A stretch of DNA of 64,000 nt from Narthecium ossifragum. Taxonomy: Eukaryota > Streptophyta > Magnoliopsida > Dioscoreales > Nartheciaceae. A program made the translations under genes and the position numbers. Positions 14,501-26,591 of this stretch are shown one piece after another. The DNA lies in assembly GCA_963920575.1 (NCBI GenBank), contig OY986974.1, forward strand, positions 23,226,509-23,290,508, in the 5' to 3' direction. Positions within the stretch are counted from its first letter, which is position 1; each line of letters begins with the position of its first letter. The notes below the pieces were generated by a model. The model had not been told where the DNA came from. It saw nothing but the letters and a program-made list of their open reading frames with translations, and did not search any database.

Positions 14501-17500
14501 ATAATATTAAAGGTTGTTCTTATATTGCGAAGCAAGTCAAAGTTAAAACATACATGCTGACCACCCAAGTCAACTAAAAGACTTACATTAAATTGCACAA
14601 ACTACAACTCCTCATAAAAACTGAGGGAAAAAGCCACAAGATGCAGTTAGCCTCGGAGGTCAATAAAGCAGGCCTAAGATGCCAAACAAATACACTAGAA
14701 AAGGTTAGTAGCTAGAGTAAATTGAAAGCTTCATAGCTCTTAAGGAGGCTAAAGTTTACAAGAGTACTGCAACTTAATTCTAAAGTATATTCAGGACCAA
14801 CCAATACTTCCAAAAGTCATCCTCAGCGATCAATTTAACCAGGAAGAGAGTCGGAGAATCTAGAAATGATACAGCCCCAAAATTTGTTAATTAATCATCT
14901 ATTAAGTGTGCTGGGCAAATCCTATAGCTTAGAAATTTGCAACTTTCAGCAGCATATTCAGAGACGAAGCACCACCATGATTACAACTCGATAAAATTGT
15001 TGTCATGGCAAAGTACAGAAATTAATTTAATGAATAGTTACAAATATTGAATCTTTCTACATTTCCAGTACCATCTAGGAAAGGCCACCTCAAAGCAGAG
15101 ACTGGACTATAAGTGGTAAAGAAAGGAAAAACATGAACACTTGACCGCAGAAGAATCCTATCATCTAAAATTTGTATACCGAATCCAAAAGAAAGTATAT
15201 GGAATATTATTTTAGCCGATTTTTATCATCTCAGCTTCCTATTTCTTGTATTCCGAAAATCATGCACAATCTCAAAGAAGAAACAGTGGAGAAATAGAAG
15301 CACAGACTTCTAGATACCTGAATCTCATCAATGATGGCACATTGATATCTACTGGTCACATCAGCCATTTCAACAGTTACAGAGCTGTGCTTTGCACCAT
15401 CAATCTCCTCTCTCTCTTGGCCAGTAATCAGGTTACAAGGAACATTTGCCTTATTCAATCTTTGGGCTACCTCCCAAGCTAGAAGTCTTAAAGGTCCACA
15501 ATATACTCCTTAAGCAAATAGACTGTTCAAATATATAATTTGGGCATAAAATGCAGACAACAACACAGAATAACAGTAGAAATTACCAGACGAGCTTGAT
15601 TCTAGCCTCTTTAGTGCATTGTACGTTTTCCCACTATTTGTAGGACCAACATGCAAAAACACACGGCGCTTATTACTCCTAGCATTTGGGTACCAAGTGT
15701 GAGGTCGGCTGGAGAACAGAATGAACATCTTTAAGTAGTGTACTTAGATTGTCTAAGAACACAAAAACAGCAAAAGAAACCAAACCAAAAATAGCCCACC
15801 TTCCAAGAAAATCTATTGGTGCCTTAATATGCTTTAGATAAGATAAAAAGCAAAAGAAGCGAGTACTATATAAGGAAACTGACTAAAACCAACATTTCTG
15901 TTCAAGTAGTATAAATGTGTCTACACCATGGATTGCAATACCGTCAGAATGTACCATGCCGGATCTCCTCTGTTATGCTTCATGCCGTTGGCACACTAAC
16001 CGTCTCAACAGTGTGGATGCATTTCCAGGAAAAGATTTATGTGGAGTCTTGGGGTAAGGAGAAGAGCAAGAGAGTGGGGGAAGGCGCACAGAGGCATGAG
16101 TAGGCAGAGATGAAGGTGGGCGGAAGCCACAGGGACAGGCTATACCTCCTGCCACATAATTTCATGGTCCATTCCATGGACTATCAAGCCATTAGCAATG
16201 ACATGATCTTTGCCAGTAAACACAGTCTATAGTCAGCACGAACAACGCTGACAGTAATATATCATCGACATGGCACCGTGTTTGCCAGCATGGAAATCCA
16301 TGGTCCAAGCAAAGTCACAAAGTAAGAAGCAGAGATTCAGTACCAAGTACCAACAAATATGCAATATTCAAACAGTCGAAAAGAAGTGGGAGACAATCAA
16401 GATTTCAGACTCACCACGGACAAGAGAAGGGGGGCCATAATTGTTGGCAAAGGGAGGGGGGGACCATAATTGTTGGCAAAATATAGAGTACTTATGCTGC
16501 TAAAAACTATGTGTCAAAATAGCAGATCATGAGTACCTATTCATAAGGTTTTTTCTGAAATGCTGTTAAAGAACAAAGGTAGAAGGGGAGAACTCTGAAC
16601 TGTGAGACGCAGGGAAAACATTGTCTTGCCATCCAGCAAATATAACATTGTATCTACAACTGCATCAGGTCAATCATATGAGGTGTAATTACAAAATTTC
16701 TTACGTCAAGTCTGTCAAGTCAAACTTTCCTGAGCTGCAGTCACTGCTCAAGCACCTTAAGCCAAGCCAAATACGTGTTGCATCACTGCTAAGGAGAAGT
16801 GAGGGAATCATGACATCTGCATAAAGAAAACCTTAAGTCATCCACTTCTTTCAATCCATACAAAGGGGCCTTTTCCTTTTAATTAAAGGAAGAAAAATAG
16901 TTGACGTAAACATATGTGTAACCTTTCTACACTACCCATGTAAAATGAGAAATTCCTACATACACAATGCCAACTAAACAACACATTACAAGAATCACAT
17001 CAAATGAGGTGCAATGTATTGGAAATCCTAATCTTCAACAAACAGGAATTCAAAACAAATGAAATGACAGATTTTTTCCAGAAGTCAAGGCCATGTTGTA
17101 TGATAATGGCATTTAATCAAGCCTGCTAAAAAAAAACATCACCAGCTCTGATCCACTGGGAGCAAAGAACCTATAATGGAGATACCCAAACCTTGTGTAT
17201 ACAATCTAGCTCAAATCGACAACCAATAAGTCCATTTGAACGCAAACCAAAGCCATTTCATTCTAAGACTGCTTCTCTTCCCATAATTCCCCAGGAAAAC
17301 AACGTCATGAGCAAGTGTCTCATTGCCGAAAATGCATCTAGAAAGTTATGGGATTCGTAGTAACACCAAATTATTACTCTCAATGGCCTATATGTGATGA
17401 ATCACATTTTATACACAAATCAACCCCTTAACTTAACCTTGTTAGTCTTCGAGCAATGCATTTTTAATAACTCTTCATGGATTTCAGGTACAAGAGCCTA

Positions 17501-17839
17501 CACAGAAGATTGATCAATTCTGGGCCTAAAAGAAGCTATTTGAGCACTTCCAGTGCACTAGGGCTCGAGACACCCATCCCATGACTCGAGACCCTCCTCA
17601 AAAGACCTTTACAAAAATGCCAAGCCAACACTGGTCCCATCCCATGCCAACTATCTATTGCCAAAGATATCAAGTTAAGTGGAAAAATCCAAATTGGCAT
17701 CCTGAAAAACACCAAAATTCCTAATAATAAAGAACGAATCGCAAGATCAAGAACTGGATGGGCTAATTAAGAACTAACCAGGCAGATGAAATGACGGATT
17801 GGAGGATGAAGGCCTCTTGCGAAGGAGGTACCGAGCCAT
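5559..17839 (-). CDS. SUV3: ATP-dependent RNA helicase SUV3-like, mitochondrial
   Basis: Fifteen exons on the minus strand keep one frame: 17839-17779, 16148-16001, 15708-15587, 15508-15318, 14225-14085, 12041-11919, 11304-11227, 11064-10896, 10057-9945, 7953-7888, 6624-6560, 6417-6372, 6274-6158, 5845-5754 and 5667-5559 (TAA). They give 546 residues. The first 70 residues are rich in Arg, Ser and Pro and acid-poor, like a mitochondrial transit peptide. Helicase motifs are Walker A GPTNSGKT, motif II DEIQ, and [19 protein letters not shown] in the second RecA domain, followed by the SUV3 C-terminal domain ending near [15 protein letters not shown]3 unwinds RNA for the mitochondrial degradosome. 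Introns after 11227 and 7888 start with GC, not GT. By comparison with the family a phase-0 exon of about 27 codons ([14 protein letters not shown]) should lie between 9945 and 7953; I could not find it. The N-terminal exon 16148-16001 is inferred from phase and composition. Confidence 0.9.
7235..7334. repeat. Tandem duplication of about 48 bp in a SUV3 intron
   Basis: The string gctcatatagtagaggtttg starts a unit at 7235 and again at 7285. Both copies run on through a T-rich stretch to aaatactgcc, at 7281 and 7334. The second copy carries a few extra bases (caattg). Confidence 0.8.
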
Positions 17840-18512
17840 GCTTGGTGGATTCGTCGCTTGCCCTGCTATTCTATATAGTCTTCTTCACATGCATCTCCTT
17901 CCCCTTTGGCTAAGGAGTGCTTGATTGAATGCTTCGGCCGGGAATTTAGAATCGTCTTCAAGAAGCAAGAAGGGAGTGTATGGAGATCCGATAATCCTAA
18001 CCCGTTTGAGCTGGTTAGCGGATGCGGGTTTTAACTCCTGGAACCGCAAACCCGCTCCACCCCGATACACTCATACAGGCCCTTGTACAATTGTGGGCTT
18101 AGGGTCCGTTTGAGGGTGCATTTAGGCTGCCAAAACACACTTTTTATTGAACCAAATCCAATAGCGTTTGCAAATAACTTGTTTCGCCAGTGATTTCGGT
18201 TGGTGGGGACCATATCGCGTCTAAAAGAAAACAGTTTTATAGATACTTCGATTTGATAGCGCCTCAGCTGCGGCGTAATAAATGTAGAAATATACTTATT
18301 TGATTTTTTGAATGGATAAGTAACCACATACGCAAAAATCTATTATATAAAATAAGGTACATTCTATCAAGCGGTTGAGGATGTCCGATGCAATTGATAC
18401 CATAATATATCATACGATCGAGATGAAGTCACGTGAAAAGAAAGAGTGGAGGGTGATGGTTAACGGGTGATTAGGAGAGGGAGAGGGAGAGGGGAGTATA
18501 GGGGATGGTTAG

Positions 18513-18544
18513 CCCGTGCCAAGTGGCATGGGGGCCCTCCTAGT
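18513..18544 (+). repeat. Hairpin followed by CTAGT, copy 1
   Basis: A near-perfect hairpin (CCCGTGCCA / TGGCATGGG, one G-T pair) at 18513-18532 is followed seven bases later by CTAGT at 18540-18544. A GA/GGGG-rich stretch precedes it. The same layout recurs at 32790-32818. Hairpin plus CTRR is the form of a Helitron 3' end, but similarity to the other copy continues for about 15 bases beyond CTAGT (TATATGACTG), which argues against a clean terminus there. Confidence 0.4.
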
Positions 18545-19063
18545 AAATTATATGACTGCAGTTATCGACATAACATGCCAAATTTTTTTATCTTTCATTA
18601 TGGGTTGAATCAACATGGTCTACAAACACATCGCACCTCACCACAACCATAAAAAAACAGACGCACGTCTAAATGACTCAGTGATTTTAGTTCAAAAATA
18701 TTTAAGTTTTTTTTTTCAAACACCCCTACCATTACAAATGTTTTTTTACCCTGAATATTCTTGTGGGTAATTTTGAAATTTAAATTTCTTGTGGCCAATT
18801 TTAACCCACGTTTGTTTCTCAAGCTCAAAATTAGCGATGAGCAACTCATAATCTTAAAATTGGACATGGTCAACATTCACATCAGGTATTTACATAGAAT
18901 ATGGCATTTGCAAAGGTATAAAGATAATTTCACACTTTAGAGGCGGGGGTATTGAGAAAAATAACATCATTTGGGAGGGTTTATAGAGAAAATTCCTAAT
19001 TAATATCATCTATTCTATCAGCTAGCACATAACATTGTAAGCTAAACTTCTAAACTTTTTGTC

Positions 19064-19328
19064 AAATAGGACCCTTGATATTCACTTTTTACACTTTAGG
19101 ACCCCTCCCATGTTTTTTTTGTAAAGTAGGACTCCATACACATAAGGAACACGTGTATAAACTAATATGCGTATAATTATTGATTATACACGTATTATGA
19201 TACGTGTATAATTATTGTTTATACGCGTATTAGCTTATACACATATTTCTTACGTGTATAGGGTCCTATTATATAAGAAAACATGGGAGGGGTCCTAAAG
19301 TGCAAAAAGTGAATACTAGGTCCTATTT
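19064..19328. mobile_element. Foldback MITE-like element with long inverted arms
   Basis: The left end AAATAGGACC and the right end (reverse complement AAATAGGACC) are inverted. The match runs inward through TATTCACTTTTT, CACTTTAGGACCCCTCCCAT, then the acacgtgtataa/acgcgtata stretch, covering nearly the whole 265 bp. The element could fold into one long hairpin. I could not fix a target site duplication. It has no coding capacity. A non-autonomous DNA transposon is most likely; a hairpin small-RNA source is a second possibility. Confidence 0.75.
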
Positions 19329-22234
19329 AGCAACATCTTTCTTTGTTCCTCTAAAGTCGAAGCATTTAATCCTGGCTAATGATCTCAAAATCTTACCGAC
19401 ACTTTGACATATATCAAGTCGCAAACCGGAGATGAGCGCGCTAAACATTACATCATAGTACTAATTAAGTTACCAAATTAGATATGAAGCCCAAATGCAG
19501 CTATCCAGTACAGTGTTGCATGAACAGGGAACAAAGGATCAAGCTTGATAGGATAGATCAGTCGCAACATTCCACGGTATGATGTGAACCATACATCAGA
19601 CAAGTTACTATCACCAATGTGGCTCACTTCCCTTTCCAGAGATCAGTGGTCCATGAAGGGAATGTTTCATCTCCTCCTGTTTGTACCGCTAAAAGGAGAG
19701 AAGTGATGGAGAAGTGAGAAAAGAAAAGAAGAAAGTAGCTCACTATTACAACATACATATAGATACTACGTACATACACATCTCAATCGTTCAGACAATA
19801 CTTGGCTGCATGCCTGCAGTAAAGGGGCTTTGAGATAAAACTCTCTGCATGCATAGCTTCTTTCTATGTGGATGACTTAAGATGATGACATGAAGAAAAA
19901 GCTTTAAGTGTGGTGTGTAGGGGAGGGGGGCATATAAGGCCTCCAAGTATGAGGAAAAAGACAGTTAAAGGCTAAAGCTAAACAAGATTGCTAATGAAGG
20001 GTTTAAAGCTGGAAAAAGCAAAAGAAAAGAAAACAAACATTCTTTGCTGCTGAGTATGGATGGCAGATCGTCTTTGACTGTTACATTCTTTAGTTATTCT
20101 TCGGTAAGGCCTTATTAGTAAGCAAATTACCGATGAAGAGTTTATTGTGAAGTCATGTTAGGTTGGTTGTTCTCATCTGTTGATGTTAAATCAGTAATTG
20201 GCCGATCGTCACAAAAGCTTAAGCTGATCGAAGGAGGTCTATCGAATTATTGAAATTATATTCTACAATTGTGAAAGGAAACTACTTCTTAGATCACATG
20301 AAGGAAACCATACATGATGGTTCTATAGAGCTCTTTGCTAATAGGTTTTACAGCAGATCTTAGAGTCAGTCAATCTTTGTAAAAAAAGTACTTGTTGTTT
20401 TAACTGCCAATTAGTGACTGCTTATGTAAAAGAGAGAAAGAGGAAGAGCATAATATCTAGAGAGTGCAAGCCTATTAATTAATGCATGTTCAGCTTTCTT
20501 TTACAGAAGAAGGGCAAGTATCATATCTCTTACCTTTCTTTTGAAAAGGAATCAATTGGATTTTTTTCGATCACTCTTTGACCTACTAATTTCAATACAA
20601 AGTGTACTTAGGATAGTTTAATCATAGTTTAAGCCTACGTGCATTAGTTGACTTAAGGAGAAAATAAAAATTTAATCAACTAGATTCCATGCTTCATATA
20701 TATGACAACAATGGCATTTACAAAAAGCAACTTTGATTGGATACAGTGTTATATTCTTCAGCTTGAAGCTAGTCAAATTTTTAATTGGCCCTAAAAGCAG
20801 AGTTCCAATCATATCCACTGCAGTTGAATCGACTAATTCATGCCGAAAGTGCAATCATAGAAGTCACTAGAGGATTTGATGACGATAAATTGTTCCGAAG
20901 AAATCAGGAAAAGTGAAAGATAATCAATCCCATTTGATGTTCATTGAGTGATGTTCATAGAGTAGAGGAAACATGAAACTATAATGTCCTTCTTGAACAC
21001 AAAATATGTTGTGACATCGTGTTGGAGGATTATCAAATGACCTCACTAGGAAAAGGGGTTGAAGGGTCTCTCTCAATCCATCTCAATATAGCATTTGCTA
21101 GTTGCTCTCCAAAGCAACTCGATCCTGTTTGATGCCAACTTGTGTAGTGCATCACCCTTTTTCCTTCTACACATTGCCATGCCGCATATATACAAGGATT
21201 CTTCAGACCCACAGACATACTTTTGTCTCCTAAATTGCAGTATTTTCTAGTTGTGCGGATTCAGTTTCTACAGGTTGGTGCTCCAATAGACAATTGCCAT
21301 TTTTTATGTAAGAATGAAAAAATAGGTTATTAATGTATTCTTTGTTAGCTGTGAATCGGCATAGATCACATTGAAAATCTTGTGAGATTTTCTGCTTTCA
21401 GAACTAGAACCAACTTAGCACCTGCTATAAAACTAGGATGCAGCAAGAAAGTTCACCAAAAAAATTTGATTTCTGAGGAGTTTTTCTTCTCAGAACTGCG
21501 AAAAAATGAGACTTGTGTGAGCTTTTCGAACAATGTTCGATTACAGGCATGCATTCATGTACTGTGTTTTATGATGCCCTATGAAAGCAGTGTGTTTGAT
21601 AACTATCTCTGAGAATCTCTGAACCATTCCATCACTCTCTGAAGATACTTTGTAAGACCTGCACTTTTACTGATCACGTCTGCATCTTTTACTGCAGCTA
21701 GCTGAATGCTGAATGCTGAATGCCGAATGCCAGACTTTTGCACTGATAATCTTGCATAATTATCAAACATGTTTGCATGCATTAAGCAGCTAAAGTTTTC
21801 AATGCAGGGTGGTGCTCTTCAAATACAAACCTTCATCCTCACAATGAACATTTAGGCCTTAGAACAAATTAACAAAGTTGCTTGAAGGTCTCCATGGTAC
21901 TTAAAAACTGATGCTAAAGACATAAAGTTCTAAAACCTCATCAAACTCTAGAAGAGCCATCCTTCCCCATGAAAAAAGGGGAGTTCCCTAAACATTCCCC
22001 TTGCCTGAAAGCACTTAGAAACAAACCCAAGATACCTTGAAAGTAATGCATTCAACAAAGAAGGAAACCTTAAAAAAAGGAATACAATCTCTCTTTCACA
22101 TACGCCATCAACACTCAAGAAACTCACATGTACAAAAATTCCGCACATCCCCAAAAATTTCTCAGAAAAATTAAGAAATAAATAAATAAATATGTATACA
22201 TTTGTATTTATCACGCACCCTTTCTCTCCCTCTA

Positions 22235-22256
22235 ATATATATATATATATATATAT
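22235..22256. repeat. (AT)n microsatellite
   Basis: Eleven AT units. It directly adjoins a stretch (22257-22290) whose reverse complement contains GGTTACCCTGCCACA, also found in the hairpin element at 32.79 kb. This suggests a third, inverted and degraded member of that family with the AT tract at its end. Confidence 0.85.
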
Positions 22257-22640
22257 CTGCTACATGGTAGGGTGTGGCAGGGTAACCACCAACCCCAATC
22301 CAATAACCACTCAATAACTCCCTCTCACTAAACCCCTCAACTTAGGATTATCATGTCACATAAGCTCTACTTAGAACATTCTCCCACCCGGACAACAAAA
22401 GTTTCGCTTATAACTATAGCCTTATATGATAAGGATGAAATATATATATTTTTTCCTCTTTATCCTTTCCCTTTAATAAACTGCTTTTGCTTACTGTAGC
22501 TCTCCATTGGAAGACCCAATGGGGAAGGGGGGGATACTGCAAGCTGCCCGCGGGCAGGTGACGTGCAAACTGTTTCAAGAACTGATGAGTCCGGGCAGCT
22601 GCCTGGGCATCTCTTTTTTTTTTCATGTAAAAATATATTT

Positions 22641-22665
22641 AGAGAGAGAGAGAGAGAGAGAGAGA
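22641..22665 (+). repeat. (AG)n microsatellite in the 5' leader region of the 5-phosphatase gene
   Basis: A pure AG run about 680 bases before the start codon, followed by CT-rich leader sequence (ctctctctctag). GA/CT runs of this kind are common near plant core promoters and in 5' UTRs. Confidence 0.85.
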
Positions 22666-23345
22666 CAGGTTTTTAATCTTAGCTACTTTACTCTGTTCCA
22701 CTCTGGTACTCTGGTCTACAGGGGGTACTGGTTGAAGAGGTTTTTAAAGGGACAACCTTCTTCCCTCCTCCTCTCTCTCTCTAGAACACACACTTAGACA
22801 CTCACAGACAACTTCTTGCCTATCTTTGGTGTCTCCATTGCTCTCAACTCCTCCAAAATCCAATCTTTCTCACTTCTTTGAGTTGGGTTCTTATGTCCAA
22901 CGAACCCAACATGGATTCAAGCTTCCTCTCAATCCTCACCAGAACCTGACACTGGAAGAGAGGGAAAGAACCCATTTTTCCTGTTCATTTCCTTGCTTCT
23001 CTGAAACGAAGTCCGACATTCATGAAGATCCCTGTACGAAGGACAAGTGATACCATGTACGAAGGATTCTGTTCTTAATGCTGGGATTGCGATGGAAAGA
23101 TCCAATCTTTTCAAGTTTTTCTTTGTACTCTTGAAATCCAAGCACTACCAAGATAGTTGAAGAGGCATAAGAAGGGAGGGTAGCCATTTTCCTGTTGCAT
23201 GAAGGAGTTTTGCAATGCAACAATGAGAGATGAGAACCCAAAGAAAAGCAAGGTTTTTTTGTGGCAGAGGACTTGTGAAATATACTTTGTTTGGGTTATG
23301 GGATTTTGCTGTCAACATTGCTAATTTGGTCTTCTATTCTTATTG

Positions 23346-26300
23346 ATGTGGGAGAAGCTATCTTGGTCTAAGAGTCTGGTCAGGAAGTGGTTCAACATCA
23401 AGAGCAAAGCTCAGGACTTCCATGCAGATGGTGTTCTTGGCAGAGGTGGGTCCTATCTCTTATTAGACTATTTTGACTCAGTTCTTAAGTTTGTTGCATT
23501 TAATATAGGAATCATAATTTCTTCACTTAAAGTAGGATAATGCTAATTTACTTCTTCAATGGTGTGATTAGGGGACATTGTATATGCTTACCATTGGAGC
23601 TCTCATCATTTTCCTGTCTGGATATTGAGTTAATTTAAGCAAATATACTTCACTGTTCTAAATTATCTTGATTTCCTAGTAACTCATTCCCCAATGAGTT
23701 ATTTAGTTGCTTTGTGTACCGCTTGATTTCATGGATCCGTTGCAGATGACAGGAAGAAGGCACAGCCTTTGTTTGTTCTTTCGTTTAGCTTTGTGTTTTC
23801 TTTTTAGGAGGTATGGGTAATGGAGGACCAGCTTCTCTGAGAGGCAGACATGCACAGTTAAGAAAAGCAAAAAAAGGAACAGACAATGCCTTCTGCCTAC
23901 TTGCTTTGGACCACACTGATACAGCTGATTTATTTGAATAAAGAACAGTCTTATATCTCCCATTTTAATTTTTTTTTTTTTTTGCCTTTCAGCATTGCCT
24001 TGATTCTCTGACCATCATGAATCTACTTGGACTTTTTTCTCATTGAATTCCATTTTCTGTTCAGAGAGATTGTCAAAGAAGAATTCAGATCGAGTTTCGC
24101 GGGAAAAGATTGATCTGGATCCAGCTGAAGTCACTGGGATGCAGGAATACAGGTATCATTCCAGCAATAATAAAGCATCCTCATTCATGTTTGATGTTTC
24201 TTATATACCTTGATCCTTCCAAATCTGGGATGCCACTTTTTACTATTCTGAATGCTCTTTTGTTGGGTAGGATCTTTGTTGCCACATGGAATGTTGGTGG
24301 GAAGTCTCCACCAAATTATTTGAATCTTGAGGACTGGCTCCATTCTTCACCTCCTGCAGATCTATACGTCTTGGGGTATATTCCACTTCTTGCTTTCTTC
24401 AGTAGTTTTCCCGACAGCAATGCATGAAGACATATAACTAGCTAGACATGGAAGCCAATTTGCTCATTTTGTTCCATCAGGTTTCAAGAAATCGTTCCTT
24501 TGAATGCCGGAAATGTTCTAGGAACAGAAGACAATGGCCCTGCAAAGAAATGGGTGGCTCTCATTAGAAGAACACTCAACAGTCTTCCTGGAAGTAGCCA
24601 GATTGGCTGTGATCATACTCCCTCTCCCATTCCTGACCCAGTTGTGGAGCTAGATGATGATTTTGAGGGGTCTTCCACAAGACAGAAGTCCTCATTCTTT
24701 CATCGACACTCGTTCCAATCCCTGGGACGCAGTTTAAGACTGGATGGGGATGTCATGGTTTCTGAACCGCAGCTAGACCGCCGGTATAGCGTATGTGACC
24801 GTGTTATTCTAGGGAGCAGGGCAAGCGACTTTGATGCCAATTTAAGATGGACTGGGTCCTCTGATGATGACAACATCTGCAGTGATTCACCAAGCACTGT
24901 CTTCTTCTCACCAATGTCCTATGGTTATGGAGCTTTCTCGAACATGGAGGAGAGAGAGAGGATGGGGCATTCCAGGTAGTCCTTGAAGATTCTGCTCTAT
25001 GTCTATATAGGAATCCAAACTCTTTTTTATTCTTCTTTTCCATCTTCTGGAACATTTGCAACGACTCTACTGCTATAGGATTTCAATGCTATTTTTCAGA
25101 CAATGTGATCATATGATGCTTTATTTATCTTAATTTTACTATTGTTCTCCGCAGTTTCAAACCTTTCTCCTAACTTAATTAATTGCCAGGTATTGTTTGG
25201 TTGCAAGTAAGCAGATGGTTGGCATATTCCTAACAATCTGGGCTCGTAGGGAAATTAAACATGAAGTCAGGAACTTGAAGGTCTCTTGTGTTGGCAGGGG
25301 ACTAATGGGCTATCTAGGAAACAAGGTAAAAGATATTGTTCTGCTCACTGAGCTATAGTAAGTATGCCTGATATCAGCTCTTTTCAGTATAGCTTTCCTG
25401 CCATGTAACTTTTTTTTTTACCGAAGAATGTCGATTTCTTCTTTTTTTTTGGGAGGAGTTGTTTTTGCACTTTTTGAACATTTGCTTGTTTATGATGCTA
25501 CATTGATAAATTTCCAGAAGAGACAACTTAAACTTGCTTCTTTCAGGGCTCAATTTCGATGAGCTTGTCTTTGCACCAAACAAGCTTCTGCTTCATCTGC
25601 AGCCATTTAACCTCGGGGCAGAAGGAAGGAGATGAACTCCGGAGAAATTCTGATGTGGTGGAGATCCTAAGAAAAACTAGATTCCCAAGGGTTCGTGGGC
25701 TTGGTGATGAGAGGTCACCGGAGACGATTTTTGAGCATGAGTAGGCTCCTTATGGCTAGATAGCTCTATATTTGCACTATGCACTTTCACAAATGTTTAG
25801 TACTTCTTATCTTTTAATTCTGTTATATTCTGTTCCAGTCGAATCATATGGCTTGGTGACTTGAATTACCGAATTGCTCTTTCCTATCGCTCTGCGAAGG
25901 CTTTAGTTGAAATGCGCAACTGGAAGGCATTGTTGGAAAAAGATCAGGTAGTTTGCCTATGCTTGCTAGTGATAGAATTTACATAGTTCTTTGCATTCTA
26001 TATCTTTGGAGAGTTTAAGTGAAGATAGATAGATTTTATGTTGGTTAAAGAGTCCATTCTTTAACACTGGTTTTACTGTTTCATTGGTTTTCTGGAAACA
26101 GCTTCGGATAGAGCAAAGGTGTGGCCGTGTTTTTGATGGTTGGAATGAAGGCAGAATATATTTCCCACCAACTTACAAGTATTCAAACAATTCAGATAGA
26201 TATGCTGGAGACGACATGAACACAAAAGAAAAGCGCCGAACACCTGCATGGTTAAGCCTTAACTGCATTCTATGGATTGCTTGAGTTAACCTATGATTTC

Positions 26301-26591
26301 TTTCTTCTATTTTTTTTTTCCCCTTCTATGCTGACTGGAGTGCATATTCATATCTGAAGGTGTGATCGAATCTTGTGGTATGGAAGAGGCCTTAATCAAT
26401 TATCATATGTTCGCGGTGAATCAAAACTCTCTGACCATAGGCCTGTCTATAGCATCTTTACTGCAGAGGTCGAACTGATCAATCATAGCCGGATTAATAA
26501 CTTGAGTCGCTCTAGCTATCAAATAGAGGAAGGAGAACTACTGCCATACGCACATGGATATGCTGGATACACTGAACTCACTTTCTTTTGA
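23346..26591 (+). CDS. Type I inositol polyphosphate 5-phosphatase
   Basis: Nine exons join in frame: 23346-23445, 24065-24152, 24271-24375, 24481-24975, 25190-25325, 25547-25740, 25839-25947, 26102-26250 and 26360-26591, giving 535 residues. The protein begins [20 protein letters not shown], the usual start of the plant IP5P4/IP5P10-like group; the subgroup is my guess. The catalytic domain opens with [14 protein letters not shown]. The two signature motifs are WLGDLNYRI and [11 protein letters not shown] Ser-rich, acidic insert of about 125 residues (exon 4) splits the domain, as in plant type I enzymes. The enzyme removes the 5-phosphate from soluble inositol phosphates and from some phosphoinositides and lowers IP3/Ca2+ signalling. 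A candidate spliced 3' UTR exon with good borders lies near 26936-27006. The 3' half has a decayed inverted copy at 33.4-35.4 kb. Confidence 0.95.

Larger units (their letters stand above)
17840..22640. other. Gene-poor stretch upstream of SUV3 and of the 5-phosphatase gene
   Basis: This holds the SUV3 promoter at its left edge and several repeats, listed separately: a hairpin plus CTAGT motif near 18.5 kb, a foldback element at 19.06-19.33 kb, and an (AT)n tract. Four short units of gctgaat/gccgaat lie near 21.70-21.73 kb. Between 19.4 and 22.2 kb I find no frame with coding character. The 61-codon minus frame at 21033-21218 has an amino acid mix that could pass as protein, but it has no relative I recognise and no splice partners. 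Confidence 0.4.

Noticed and set aside
19500..20600. Possible microRNA precursor
   Set aside because: I compared it by eye with the common conserved plant miRNAs and saw no match; no good hairpin with a mature sequence was found.
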